Of a stretch of 64,000 bases of DNA, positions 31,629 through 42,300 are shown one piece after another. Within the stretch, counting starts at the first letter, position 1. Each line of letters opens with the position of its first letter. The notes below the pieces were generated by a model. It made no database searches. It was not told the DNA's origin and saw only the letters and a list, made by a program, of their open reading frames with translations. The DNA is from Microbacterium sp. SZ1 (GTDB lineage: Bacteria; Actinomycetota; Actinomycetes; Actinomycetales; Microbacteriaceae): NCBI RefSeq assembly GCF_002362255.1, contig NZ_LPVV01000004.1:248001-312000 (forward strand). Direction: 5' to 3'. The position numbers and the translations under genes are program-made.

Positions 31629-32915
31629 TCAGTCGAGGAGGTCGTGGCGGACGACGACCTGGTCGCGCTCCGGCCCGACGCCGATGACCGAGATGCGGGT
31701 GTTGCTCATGCCCTCGAGCGCCAGCACGTAGTCCTGGGCGTTCTTCGGGAGGTCGTCGAAGGTGCGGGCCGTCGAGATGTCCTCCGACCAGCCGGGGAAG
31801 TACTCCAGGATCGGCGTCGCGTGGTGGAAGTCGGTCTGGTTGACGGGCACCTCGTCGAAGCGCTCGCCGTCGACGTCGTAGGCCACGCACACCGGGATCT
31901 GCTCGAGTCCGGTGAGGATGTCGAGCTTCGTGAGCACGAGATCGGTGATGCCGTTGACGCGTGTCGCGTAGCGGGTGATGGGGGCGTCGTACCAGCCGAC
32001 GCGGCGCGGACGGCCGGTCGTGGTGCCGAACTCGAACCCGCGCGAGCGCAGCCATTCGCCCTGCTCGTCGAACAGCTCGGTCGGGAACGGACCCGACCCG
32101 ACGCGGGTCGTGTACGCCTTGACGATGCCGACGATGCGGTCGAGCGCGCCGGGGCCGACACCCGAACCGGATGCCGCGCCCGCCGCCGTCGCGGTGGACG
32201 ACGTCACGAACGGGTAGGTGCCGTGGTCGATGTCGAGCATGGTGGCCTGGCCGCCCTCGAACACGACGACCTCGCCGCGGTCGAGCGCCTCGGCGATCAG
32301 GTAGCCGGTGTCGGCGACCATCGGGCGCAGACGCTCGGCGTACGACAGCAGCTCCTCGACGATCTCGTCGACCGTGACCGCGCGGCGGTTGAAGACCTTC
32401 ACGAGCAGGTGGTTCTTCTGGTCGAGGGCGCCCTCGACCTTCTGGCGCAGGATGTTCTCGTCGAAGAGGTCCTGCACGCGGATGCCGACGCGGTTGATCT
32501 TGTCGGCGTAGGCCGGGCCGATGCCGCGGCCGGTCGTGCCGATGTTGCGCTTGCCGAGGAAGCGCTCGGTCACCTTGTCGAGAGTGCGGTGGTAGGCGGT
32601 GATGATGTGGGCGTTCGCGCTCACCTTCAGCCGCGAGACATCGATGCCGCGGGCGCCGAGCGCCTCGAGCTCGCTGAACAGCACCTCGAGATCGATGACG
32701 ACGCCGTTGCCGATCACGGGCGTGACCCCGGGCGACAGGATGCCGGAGGGCAGCAGGTGCAGCGCGTACTTCTCGTTGCCGACGACGACGGTGTGACCGG
32801 CGTTGTTGCCGCCGTTGAACTTCACCACCCAGTCGGTGCGCTCACCGAGCAGGTCGGTGGCCTTCCCCTTGCCCTCGTCGCCCCACTGGACGCCGACGAT
32901 CACGATTCCTGGCAT
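31629..32915 (-). CDS. purA: Adenylosuccinate synthase
   Basis: 428 residues, the normal family length. It makes adenylosuccinate from IMP and aspartate with GTP, the first committed step to AMP. Landmarks run in order: [18 protein letters not shown] (P-loop and catalytic Asp), [13 protein letters not shown] with the catalytic His, [43 protein letters not shown], and the C-terminal [12 protein letters not shown] that holds the base. All expected residues are present, so it should be active. The lactonase gene follows after 4 bases. A terminator for the next upstream gene lies in the 123-base leader. Confidence 0.98.
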   Translation of the reverse strand: MPGIVIVGVQWGDEGKGKATDLLGERTDWVVKFNGGNNAGHTVVVGNEKYALHLLPSGILSPGVTPVIGNGVVIDLEVLFSELEALGARGIDVSRLKVSANAHIITAYHRTLDKVTERFLGKRNIGTTGRGIGPAYADKINRVGIRVQDLFDENILRQKVEGALDQKNHLLVKVFNRRAVTVDEIVEELLSYAERLRPMVADTGYLIAEALDRGEVVVFEGGQATMLDIDHGTYPFVTSSTATAAGAASGSGVGPGALDRIVGIVKAYTTRVGSGPFPTELFDEQGEWLRSRGFEFGTTTGRPRRVGWYDAPITRYATRVNGITDLVLTKLDILTGLEQIPVCVAYDVDGERFDEVPVNQTDFHHATPILEYFPGWSEDISTARTFDDLPKNAQDYVLALEGMSNTRISVIGVGPERDQVVVRHDLLD

Positions 32916-33000
32916 GGGTGTCCCCCTTGCTGACGCCGGGTTCGCACCGGCTGATGAGCTGGCCCTCTTCGGGCGACCCCATCCTATCGAAGGCCGGTTT

Positions 33001-33032
33001 CGGGGCTGTTTCGGGTGGTCGGAACAGCCCCG
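33001..33032 (-). terminator. Hairpin after the first FG-GAP gene
   Basis: CGGGGCTGTT (33001-33010) and AACAGCCCCG (33023-33032) are perfect 10-base arms around a 12-base loop. The hairpin begins 6 bases past the stop of the leftward FG-GAP gene, upstream of purA. Confidence 0.75.
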
Positions 33033-33038
33033 GTCGCA

Positions 33039-35474
33039 TCAACTGAACAGACGCAGCGAGTTCCAGCCGTTGCCGACACGGACCGGAGCACCGAAGCCGG
33101 TGGCGCCGAGGCCGGGGTACACATACAGTCCCCCGTCGGCCGTGCGCCCGAACAGGTCGGCCTTGCCGTCGAGGCCGTAGTCGACGCCCCCCGTGATCGC
33201 TGAGATACCGGCCCATCCGTTGCCGACTTGGGGACCCTTGGTCAGTGTTGCGCCGTTTCCCGGATAGAGGAGCAGCGCACCCGCGGGAGTCGTGGCGAGA
33301 ATGTCGCCCTTGCCGTCGGCGTTCCAATCGCCCGCGAGCACGCGGTTGATTCCGGTCCAATCGCCGCCGATCCTGACCTTCGGACCGAACGTTCCGTTCC
33401 CGATTCCGGGATACGCATAGAGGTTGCCGTCCGATTCGCGCGCGACGAGGTCGGCCTTCTTGTCTGCGTTGAAATCCGCTCCGCCGGTTATCAGGGCCTT
33501 TGTGTGCCACCCGCGTCCGACCAAGGCCTTGGTGGGGAACCTCAGTGCGCCGTCGCCCTGGTGGTACCAGAGGGTTCCGTCGTTGTTGACGACCATCATG
33601 TCGCCCTTGCCGTCGCCGTTGTAGTCACCGTGGATGATCTGCTTCGCGTCGTTCCACCCACTGGTGGAAACGGTCTGAGCGGCCCATCCGCCGTTGCCGT
33701 TGCCGTGATACAGGTTGAGCACATTACCTGACGAGATGCCGATCACATCGGCCTTGCCGTCGCTGTTGAGGTCGAACGACGGCTTGCTCGGCGTCAGGGG
33801 CGTTCCGTGGTACTCGAAATGGTTGTGGGTGCAGTCGTCGACCGTCTGCGCCCAGCCGTTCGGCACGGTGAGCGGCGCACGGCAGTTCACCTGGCCGACG
33901 CCGGCAGGAGCAGGCAGCGCGATGAACATGGCCGCCACGAGAGCGCGGTCCTCAGGCGTGTCACCCGTCGATACAACGCCGTTGACGACGCTGATGTCGA
34001 CGGCGTGGCCGCCGCCGTCTTTCGCGTGATAGCTGGTCGTCGAAGGCGTCGCCGTGGTGCAGTTCTCGTTGAGGGACGCGATCGTGATGGAGAACCCGTC
34101 ATCGACGACCACCTTCTTGAGCGCGGCGAGGATCACAGGGTCGATGGTGCAGTCGCGGACCACGCCAGCCACGAGGTTGCCGCGCTTGAAGCCGTCGGCA
34201 TAGGCCTGGATCTGTCCCAGCGGCTCACCGCCCGACACTCGGGCCGTTGCCATGATCTGCTGCGCGAGAGCCTTGTCGGCGGCGGACACGGGGGTCGTGT
34301 TCAGCGCCTTCTGGACGGTGGTGGTGATCCAGGGGGCGAGGGTGTCGATGCGGGTGGAGGTCACGGAGGCGGTGCCGGCGGGGATGCCCGAGCCCACGCA
34401 CCCGGCCTGGGACGACGTCGATGCGATCGCGACGAGGGTCTTCGTGCCGTTCACGGTGCGGATGCCGGGAGCGCCGCCGTCGCCGAGACACAGGGCAGCG
34501 CCGGTAGCGGATGCCGTCGTCGTCGCCGCGGCGACAGCCGTGACCGGGTAGGTGTTCGTGTGCGGGGCGAGCGGCACCCATGCGGATGCCGTGCGCCCGT
34601 ACCCGGTGAACGCCAGGCTCTCCCCGACCGCGGGGGCCGTGGTCGCGAGGGTGATCGGGGTGATCGTGTCGATCGGTGTCTCCAGCTTCAACATCACCGC
34701 ATCCGCACCCGCAGCGGGCTGCACCTGCGTGACCTTCGCACCCGAACCGGCACCGCCCGTGGTCTTGTCGTTCGCGATATCCGCACCGAACAGCACCCGC
34801 ACCGGGCCCGCCGGAGCGCCCGCGACAAGCGACGCGGGGTCGGCGACACAGCTCGCCGCGGTGAGAACCCAGGACCGATCTACGAGGGTTCCCGTGCACG
34901 CCCCCAGACCCGACCGGACCTGCCCGATCGCGGTGCGCGGGAACGCGGCATCCGTGACCGGCACATCCGAAGCGTCCGCCTTCACATCCAGCGTCACGAT
35001 CGTCGATTCGCCCGTCCGACCCTCGTCCACCGACCCCGACCGGGTCGGGTCCAGCTCCAGGGTGTCCTCCACCCCGTCGATCTCGAAAGTCACATCCAGC
35101 GGCTGCTTACCCGCCCGCACCCCGAACGAGCTGTCGATCTCGAGATTCAGCACCGCGGGACGGAAGATCACGTCGAAACAGACCTGGTTCGCACGGCCGT
35201 TCAGCACCCGCTCCACCCGCACCTGATTCAGCGACGCAGGCGGCGTCCCCTGGGGACACGTCCCCAACCGCAACCCGCCGTTGCCGTCCTTCAACACCAG
35301 CCCATTCGCCGCCCCCAACGCCGCCGCGTCAGGATGCACCCCGGACTCCACCAGGAACCCCGGCGCATCATCAGCGACCGCCGACGACACCGGCACACCC
35401 ACCAACAACGCAGACACCAACGCACCCAACGCGGCAACGACACCCACGCGGGAACGGAAACGAGACGATGACAT
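33039..35474 (-). CDS. Secreted pseudo-trypsin/FG-GAP repeat protein, copy 1
   Basis: 811 residues from the ATG at 35474 (AAAGG upstream). Sec signal peptide to about residue 35. Residues 180-385 are a trypsin-like fold: GTLVDRSWVLTAASCV, DAVMLKLETPID, LCLGDGGAPG. Both key residues are lost: the catalytic His of TAAHC is Ser208 and the Ser of GDSGGP is Gly333, so it should not cleave. Residues 400-556 resemble a zinc M15-like peptidase (GGGHAVDISV, then CTHNHFEYH), tentatively. The C-terminus carries five FG-GAP/VCBS calcium repeats (DLNSDGKADVIGI, DYNGDGKGDMMVV and others), a propeller for surface binding. It is a tandem duplicate of the next gene. Confidence 0.85.
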   Translation of the reverse strand: MSSSRFRSRVGVVAALGALVSALLVGVPVSSAVADDAPGFLVESGVHPDAAALGAANGLVLKDGNGGLRLGTCPQGTPPASLNQVRVERVLNGRANQVCFDVIFRPAVLNLEIDSSFGVRAGKQPLDVTFEIDGVEDTLELDPTRSGSVDEGRTGESTIVTLDVKADASDVPVTDAAFPRTAIGQVRSGLGACTGTLVDRSWVLTAASCVADPASLVAGAPAGPVRVLFGADIANDKTTGGAGSGAKVTQVQPAAGADAVMLKLETPIDTITPITLATTAPAVGESLAFTGYGRTASAWVPLAPHTNTYPVTAVAAATTTASATGAALCLGDGGAPGIRTVNGTKTLVAIASTSSQAGCVGSGIPAGTASVTSTRIDTLAPWITTTVQKALNTTPVSAADKALAQQIMATARVSGGEPLGQIQAYADGFKRGNLVAGVVRDCTIDPVILAALKKVVVDDGFSITIASLNENCTTATPSTTSYHAKDGGGHAVDISVVNGVVSTGDTPEDRALVAAMFIALPAPAGVGQVNCRAPLTVPNGWAQTVDDCTHNHFEYHGTPLTPSKPSFDLNSDGKADVIGISSGNVLNLYHGNGNGGWAAQTVSTSGWNDAKQIIHGDYNGDGKGDMMVVNNDGTLWYHQGDGALRFPTKALVGRGWHTKALITGGADFNADKKADLVARESDGNLYAYPGIGNGTFGPKVRIGGDWTGINRVLAGDWNADGKGDILATTPAGALLLYPGNGATLTKGPQVGNGWAGISAITGGVDYGLDGKADLFGRTADGGLYVYPGLGATGFGAPVRVGNGWNSLRLFS

Positions 35475-35530
35475 GAAGGCCTTTCTTGCCTGGTTGCGAG
35501 AGGAGTGATCGGGCGTCGTGACACCCATGG

Positions 35531-37978
35531 TCAGGTCAAAAGACGGTGGAGGTTCCAACCGCTATCCGGGTTGGTCGGTGAGGTGAAGCCCGATCCGGTT
35601 CCCGCATAGAGCAGGAATTGCCCAGCAGTCGTCCGTCCGAGGATGTCGGCGTTGCCATCGCCGTTGTAATCCACACCGCCCGTGATGACGGTCATGATGT
35701 CCCATCCGTTGCCGACCTGAATGGCCGGGGTGAGGTTGACGCCGTCCCCGCGGAAGAGCCAGAGGATGCCGGCTGAGTCGCGCGAGACCAGATCGCCCTT
35801 GCCGTCGCCCGTGAAGTCTCCGGCGAGGAGTGACGTCATGTGCCCCCATCCGGCGTTGAAGTGCACGCCAGCCTTGAAGGTGCCGGCGCCGGTGCCCGCG
35901 TACAGGAAGATGTTCCCGTTCGTGCCACGTCCGATCATGTCGGCCCGCCCGTCGCCGGTGAAGTCCGCCCCTCCAGTCAGGTAGGTCGTGCCCGGCCAGT
36001 TGGAGCCGATGAGCGACTTCGTGAAGCCCCGCGCTCCATTCCCCTCGTAGAACCAGACGGTGCCGTCGCTCTCGGTGGAGACGATGTCGCCCTTGCCGTC
36101 GGAGTTGTAGTCGCCGTGGACGATCGCGGTTGTGGCGTCCCATCCGAAGCTCTGGAGGTGCCGGCTGAGCCAGCCGCCCGTGCGAGCGCCGGAGTAGATG
36201 TTCAGTTGATGGGTCGTCGAGATCCCCAGCACATCGGCATAAGTGTCACCATCGACATCGAAGGACGGCGGCGTGACCGGTGCCGCCGCCGCAACCGTGC
36301 CTCGATACTCGAAGTGATTGTGGGTGCACTCGCTCGCGAACTGAGCCCACCCGGTAGGAGCCTCGGCTCGCGGTCGGCAGTCCAGCTGTCCGACACCGGC
36401 GGGCGCCGGCAGCGCGGCGAACATCGCGCTGCGGAGGGCGATGTCCTGCACGGTCGCACCGGTCGCCGCGACCCCGTTCACGACCGTGATCTTCACGGCG
36501 TGGCCGCCCCCGTTCCGCGAGTGGTAGTCGGTCGCCGCGGTCGCGGTGCCCAGGCAGTACTCGTTGAGTGACGAGATGGTGAGGGAGAACCCGTCGTCGA
36601 CGACAACCTTTTTGAGCGCTGCGAGCAGGGTGGAGTCGATCGCGCAGTCGCGTGGCTGGCCGCTCACGATGTTGGCACGCTTTACCCCGCTCGCGTAACC
36701 CTGGAGCTGCGACAGTACCGGGGCGGCGGCGGTCACCCGGCCGCTGTCGATGATCTGCTGTGCGAGGGTCTTGTCGGTGGCCGAGACAGGCGTCGTGTTC
36801 AATCCGTTCTGGATGGTGGTGGCGATCCAGGGAGCGATCGTGTCCACCCGCGTAGACGTGACTGAGGCCGTGCCCGCGGGGATGCCCGAGCCGAGGCATC
36901 CGGCCTGGGACGACGTGGACGCGATCGCGGCGAGGGTCTTCGTGTCGTAGATGGTGCGGATGCCGGGGGCACCGCTGTCACCGAGACACAGGGCAGCGCC
37001 CGAGGCGGATGCGGTCGCCGTCGCGGGCGCGACGGCGGTCACGGGGTAGGTGATCGTGTGAGGTGCGAGGGGCACCCAGGCGGATGCCGTGCGCCCAAAC
37101 CCCGTGAACGCGAGATTCTCCCCCACCGCCGGGGCCGTGGTCGCGGGAGCGATCGGGGTGATCGTGTCGATCGGGCCTTCCAGCTTCAGCATCACCGCAT
37201 CCGCACCGGAGGCGGGCTGCACCTGCGTGACCTTCGCACCCGAACCGGTACCGCCCGTGGTCTTGTCGTTTGCGATGTCCGCGCCGAACAGCACCCGTAC
37301 CGGCGCTGCGGGCGCACCTACAGCCAGGGTCGCGGGGTCAGCCGCCAGGCAGCTCGCCGCGGTGAGCACCCACGACCGGTCCACGAGCGTGCCCGTGCAC
37401 GCTCCGAGGCCGGACCGGACCTGCCCGATCGCAGTACGCGGGAACACCGCATCCGTCATCGGCACATCCGAAGCGTCCGCTTCCACCTCGAGCGTCACGA
37501 TCGTCGAGTCGCCCGTCTGACCCTCGTCCACCGACCCCGATCGCGTCGGCGCGAGAGGCAGATTGTCCTCGACGCCGTCGATGACGAACGTCACATCCAG
37601 CGGCTGCTTGCCCGCCCGCACCCCGAACGAGCTGTCGATCTCGAGGTTCAGCACCGCGGGACGGAAGATCACGTCGAAACAGACCTGGTTCGCACGGCCG
37701 TTCAGCACCCGCTCCACCCGCACCTGATTCAGCGACGCAGGCGGCGTCCCCTGGGGACACGTCCCCAACCGCAGCCCGCCGTTGCCGTCCTTCAACACCA
37801 GACCGTTCGCTGCACCCAGAGCCGCAGCATCTGGATGCAGCCCGGACTCCACCAGGAACCCCGGCGCATCATCAGCCACCGCCGAGGACACCGGCACACC
37901 CACCAACAACACGGACACCAAAGCACCCAGCGCGGCGACGACGCCGAACCGGGAACGGAAACGAGACGAAGAACTCAT
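35531..37978 (-). CDS. Secreted pseudo-trypsin/FG-GAP repeat protein, copy 2
   Basis: 815 residues from the ATG at 37978. Same layout as copy 1 and nearly identical over the first 380 residues. The trypsin His is again Ser (WVLTAASCLA), but the nucleophile motif is GDSGAP, with Ser kept. In the M15-like region the expected Asp ligand is Lys (GGGHAVKITV), while HNHFEY is kept. The FG-GAP repeats have diverged most (DVDGDTYADVLGI, DYNSDGKGDIVST, DFTGDGRADMIGR). The two copies have thus lost different catalytic residues, which favours binding or decoy roles. It lies between copy 1 and the putative immunity gene, all leftward. Confidence 0.85.
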   Translation of the reverse strand: MSSSSRFRSRFGVVAALGALVSVLLVGVPVSSAVADDAPGFLVESGLHPDAAALGAANGLVLKDGNGGLRLGTCPQGTPPASLNQVRVERVLNGRANQVCFDVIFRPAVLNLEIDSSFGVRAGKQPLDVTFVIDGVEDNLPLAPTRSGSVDEGQTGDSTIVTLEVEADASDVPMTDAVFPRTAIGQVRSGLGACTGTLVDRSWVLTAASCLAADPATLAVGAPAAPVRVLFGADIANDKTTGGTGSGAKVTQVQPASGADAVMLKLEGPIDTITPIAPATTAPAVGENLAFTGFGRTASAWVPLAPHTITYPVTAVAPATATASASGAALCLGDSGAPGIRTIYDTKTLAAIASTSSQAGCLGSGIPAGTASVTSTRVDTIAPWIATTIQNGLNTTPVSATDKTLAQQIIDSGRVTAAAPVLSQLQGYASGVKRANIVSGQPRDCAIDSTLLAALKKVVVDDGFSLTISSLNEYCLGTATAATDYHSRNGGGHAVKITVVNGVAATGATVQDIALRSAMFAALPAPAGVGQLDCRPRAEAPTGWAQFASECTHNHFEYRGTVAAAAPVTPPSFDVDGDTYADVLGISTTHQLNIYSGARTGGWLSRHLQSFGWDATTAIVHGDYNSDGKGDIVSTESDGTVWFYEGNGARGFTKSLIGSNWPGTTYLTGGADFTGDGRADMIGRGTNGNIFLYAGTGAGTFKAGVHFNAGWGHMTSLLAGDFTGDGKGDLVSRDSAGILWLFRGDGVNLTPAIQVGNGWDIMTVITGGVDYNGDGNADILGRTTAGQFLLYAGTGSGFTSPTNPDSGWNLHRLLT

Positions 37979-38100
37979 GAACTGCCTTTCGCTCGACCGC
38001 TCGCCGCGGCGAAGTTCGCGTACCACCTTGGGTTGAGGCGCACGGAAGAAGCGGGAAAAGGAGTGCGGCATTCGCGGCGCATCGTGGTGGTGCCGCACGG

Positions 38101-39282
38101 CTACGCCAGGCCTGCGCGCGCTCGGTTAGCGGCGATGCGGCGCTCGATGCGCTCTGCCTCCGGAGAGCCCGGAAGAGGGGCCCGCAGAACCGACGGCATC
38201 GATAGAGCAGGCTGGAGACACCGCCGCTCCTGGTCGGCGCTCAGCGTAGCGAGCAGTTCGCTTCCGACCCATGGAGCACGTCGGACCAGAGGGCGGAGTG
38301 CACTCCCCGCCGACGGCTCCGCCGTCCACACGTGCATGCTTCCCTCCGGGTGATCTGTGATGACTCCCGAGGTGAGGTACGGACGGACCAGCTTCGTGTA
38401 TTCGGGTGAGTACCACGTCATCCACTGCGCCGTCCTGGGAAGCCCACCCCAACTACCCTTGTAGGCCGGCGAGGCGGCTGTGGCGTAGAGGCTGGAGTTC
38501 AGTTCCGCGAAGGCGAAGAAGCTGGAGGTGCGCTTCGCCACTTCCACGAAGAAGTCAGTGAAGTCCTGCGTCGCGAGATCCGCCGTGTCTTTGAGCGGGA
38601 TCGTCAACCTGAGTGCCTGGAACCTCGACCTGAGCTCGTCGGTCCAGCCGTCCACACTCCCGCTCAGACCCGACCGTCCTTTGAGGATCAGCCGGGAGAG
38701 CTTGCACTGCTCGCGATAGATGAGGTCGAACGCCGAGTCTCCTCCGCCAACCAGCTTTCCCTGCAGGGGCTCCTCCGTCCCGAACCTCGTCGGAACCGCG
38801 GAAGGAAAGTGATCCCTCGCGGCTTCGAGATAGCGGGCGGCGAAATCGGCAGAGCCGTCGCGGGTCCGATTCCACTCGACGTGCAAATACACGGGCGCGC
38901 GGTTCTCCGTCGAGTCGCTGTGCGCGCGGCCCGGCGACACGTACGTCTGCGGGTCGACGACTCGTCCGTTGATCTTGAGCGCCAGATCATCTGCAAACGA
39001 CCTCGCGGCGGTGATGTCTTCCGGGTCCGAGCTGAGAACGGCGATGCTGTACAGCACCGGCGATCCGTCCGCCTCGCCCCACTCTCGAAGGTCCTCCGGC
39101 TCGAGAACGAAGGGGCCCTCCACGGTGTACAGGTGCGCCCCGGTGCGCCGGTTCAGCACAGCGAGCACCTCTCCCGTACCGGGCCCGCGGACGACCTTGG
39201 TCCTTCGCGGAGCCGATGCAAGCCGCGCCAGTTCTCGCTCCGTGAGCACCTCGGCACCGAAGACGTTCAGATCGTATGACAA
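38101..39282 (-). CDS. Unrecognised protein, candidate immunity protein for the upstream toxin
   Basis: 393 residues from a TTG at 39282, chosen because AAGGA lies 7 bases before it and it begins MSYDLNVFGAEVLTERELA. No signal peptide or membrane helix, so cytoplasmic. Rich in aromatic and charged residues (NRTRDGSADFAARYLEAARD, SSFFAFAELNSSLYATA, QWMTWYSPEYTKLVRPYL). I do not recognise a family. It starts 30 bases after the stop of the polymorphic toxin on the same strand, the standard place for a cognate immunity gene, and is cytoplasmic as needed to protect against a nuclease. This role is inferred from position. Confidence 0.7.
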   Translation of the reverse strand: MSYDLNVFGAEVLTERELARLASAPRRTKVVRGPGTGEVLAVLNRRTGAHLYTVEGPFVLEPEDLREWGEADGSPVLYSIAVLSSDPEDITAARSFADDLALKINGRVVDPQTYVSPGRAHSDSTENRAPVYLHVEWNRTRDGSADFAARYLEAARDHFPSAVPTRFGTEEPLQGKLVGGGDSAFDLIYREQCKLSRLILKGRSGLSGSVDGWTDELRSRFQALRLTIPLKDTADLATQDFTDFFVEVAKRTSSFFAFAELNSSLYATAASPAYKGSWGGLPRTAQWMTWYSPEYTKLVRPYLTSGVITDHPEGSMHVWTAEPSAGSALRPLVRRAPWVGSELLATLSADQERRCLQPALSMPSVLRAPLPGSPEAERIERRIAANRARAGLA

Positions 39283-39312
39283 GGCAGGTTCCTTTCATCC
39301 GCCCGTGGCGCG

Positions 39313-42300
39313 TTACTTGCAGTAGGTTGCACGCATGCTCCCCGACAACTCGCCACCCACCGTAGCCGGGAGGTGCTTCACGACGATCTCAACGCCCGTG
39401 CCAAGCGGGGCGCAGATCGCTTCCACAAGCGGACCTGTCAGCTTGGTGTCAGGTCGGATCGCCAGGACCACCTGCGAGAGCCCCAGTTGTTCGGCGATTT
39501 TGACGTCATCCTTGATCTGGCTGCTGTAGTACTGGCTGTTCACGTTCTTGACTTCCATGAGGTAGTCGTCGCCGATCGCATCGGGAATGCGGTCCCTCTT
39601 GAGGTCCAGGTCGGGATAGTCGGCCTTCGAGAAGGTGGTCTTCGGACCCCCCGGGGGGATTCCCGCCGCAGTTTCACCCTTCTGCCCCTTAACGTTCGCC
39701 GAATCGCCTGGCCGGAAGGTCGGTTCCTCGGGATCGAACGGACCGCAGTTCTTCGTCGACCGACCGAGACTGCACGCCGCTCCCGCGATGTCGTCAACGC
39801 GCCCATCGTTCTTGCGGATGAGCGAGAACGCGTCCTTCACCTTGTCGGCGAAGCCGATGACCTTTGTCGCGATCTTCGCGATCAGCGGGATGGAGCCGAG
39901 AAGCTTGGCGACCTTGCCCCAGGGCGCGAATCCGATGATCGACATCACACAAGCGCCGAAGTCGCCCTTCGTGACGCAGTTCATGATGTCGGTGACGCCG
40001 AGAACATCGAGGAGGAGCTGGCCGCCTTCCTTGATGATCATGTCCATGAAGGCGTTGGGCTGCGTCAGAGCGTGAGCATCCTTCAATCGCTGGACCTCGG
40101 CATCACCGCCGGCGGCGTAGGCCGCGTCGATCTCGGCCTGCGTCAGATCACCGCGCTGGTCGGCAGGCGGCGGGAAGTTGTTCGAGGCGTCTTCGGCGCG
40201 CTGCATCATCGCCGCGATGTTCTGCGCATCGGTGGCGGCCTGCGCGGCGGCGGTTGCGGAGAGCCCGGCGTTGGTCGCCGACTGCGCGGCGCGAGCGGCA
40301 GCACCGGCGGCATCCGCCGCATATCCCTGCGCCTGCTGTGCCGAAGCCGTGGCGCGAGCGGCGCTGCTGCTCGCGACCTTGGCGTCGGCGATCGCTCGCG
40401 TGAGCGCCTGGTGGGCTCGCTGCTGCGACTGCTTCGCTTGGTTCTCCGACGCCGTGGCCTGGTTGGCCGACTCCGCGGCCTGCGCGGCCCAGCTCTGCGC
40501 CTGCTGTGCGTACTGCTGGGCCTTCGCCGCGCTGGCCTGCGCCTCCGCGGCCGCATTGCGGGCTATCGCCGCCGCCTCGGCGGCCTTCGCGGCAGCTTCC
40601 CGCGAGGCAGATGCCTGCGAATCGGCCAGCTGCAGCATGCTCTGCATCTGTGCGACATGAGCAGCCGTGGCGTTGTCGCGCTTCTCCGCCTCGTAGCGAC
40701 CGCGTTCGAGGAAGACACGCAGATCGGCGTTGGACCCCTCCAGTGCGATGTTCGCCGCGGCCTGGAGCTCGGGACCCCCCGATCCGCTCAGGATGAAGGC
40801 TTCGGCACGTTGGTCGATCGCGAGAGCGTCGTATTGCCCGTGCTCGATGAACTCGGCGAGAGCGGCCGGGTCGTCGGCATCGAGGGCGGCGTTCGCCTGC
40901 CGCTGCACCTCGGCCCCGCCGTTCTGCGCGAGGACGAAGGCGGTCTGGCGGTTGTCGAGATCTTTGATCGCGGGCACGTCGACCGCGAGGAACTCCGCGA
41001 CGAACTCCTCGCCGTTCTCGAGGATGTCGTACGACTCCACGCGGAGCTGCTCGTTGGTGCCGTACAGGTATCCCTTGACCTCGTCCCACTGGTCCTGCTC
41101 GAGAGCGACGGGGTATCCCTCGGTGAAGTACTCCACCACGGCCTCGTCGGATCCGACGACCGCTTGCTCGGCGCCGGCCGCGACCCAGGCGGTACCCGTG
41201 GTGATCAGCGCCAGCAGGGCGGAGCGGGCCTCAGGCAAGAGCTCGTCGAGGTCGGCGTCGGGCTGGGAGATGGCCTCGAGGAAGGCGCTGCTCTCAGCGA
41301 CGGCATCCGCGGCCTTCTTCTCCTCCTTCTCCTGCTGTTCGAGAGCTTCGGCCTCTTCTGCGGCAGACTCCCGCGCGCGCTCCATTCCGTACTCTTCTTC
41401 GGCGGCGAGGCGCTCTGCGTCGGCCTTCCGGGCAAGGTCGAAGATTCTCTTGGCGAGATCGACGGCCTTCGTCGCCTCTGTCGCTGCGGTCTCCGCCTTC
41501 GCCGCCGACGCCGTCGCGCGCGTGGCCGCGCCTTGCGAGATCGATGCCTGATTGGCCGCCGTATCGGCTTCGATCGCGGCCGCGTTGGCGTGATCGGCGG
41601 CCCTCGACGCCGCATCGCGGGCCTCCTGCGCCACCTGCGAAGTCTGTGAGGCGAGTTGATCGACCCGGGCCGTGGCCGACGCCGCGCGGTCTTTCGCCGC
41701 GTTCGCCTTGGAGGCCGCAGCGCGCGCCTGGGCCGCCGCGGCAGATGAAACCCCTGATGCCTGCGACGCTTCTGTGGCCCACCCAGCGGCTTCTCCGGAG
41801 TAGCCGGCCGCGGCGTTCGCCGCATTCGAGGCCCTCGTGGCGGCACCGGACGCCTTGTCGGCCTCGCTCGACGCCCGGGATGCTGTGCTCGCAGCCCCGG
41901 CTGCGGTGCGTGCCTGCTCGGCGGCCGCGCGCGCCGCCGCCGCGTTCTGCTCCTGCCCCGCGGCGGATGCCGCGGCGCTGTTGGCGTTGGCTGCGGCGCG
42001 CTGTGCGCGCGCGGCAGCCGACGCCGCCGTCCCGGCAGCACTCATCGACGCATTCATCGCCTGGTGCGCGGCCGCCGCAGCCTGCACGGCGGTGTCTGCG
42101 GCATCCGCGGCCTGCGAGGCCAGGGAGGCCGCCCGGCCCGCTGCGGCGTTCGCCTTCTGTGCTTCGCCCTGCGCGGCATTGGCCTCCGCAGCCGCACGCT
42201 CCGTCGCCTCCTTGGCGAGTCTCGCCGCGAGGACAGCCTGAGCCGACGCCTCGTCGGCTTTGAGGCGCTCCTCCTGCGCGATGGCGTTCGCGTCGATCGC

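Noticed and set aside
39373..41649. 758-codon rightward open frame opposite the toxin
   Set aside because: Product of the antisense of Ala-rich coiled coil; Leu/Arg/Gly-rich with no family features.
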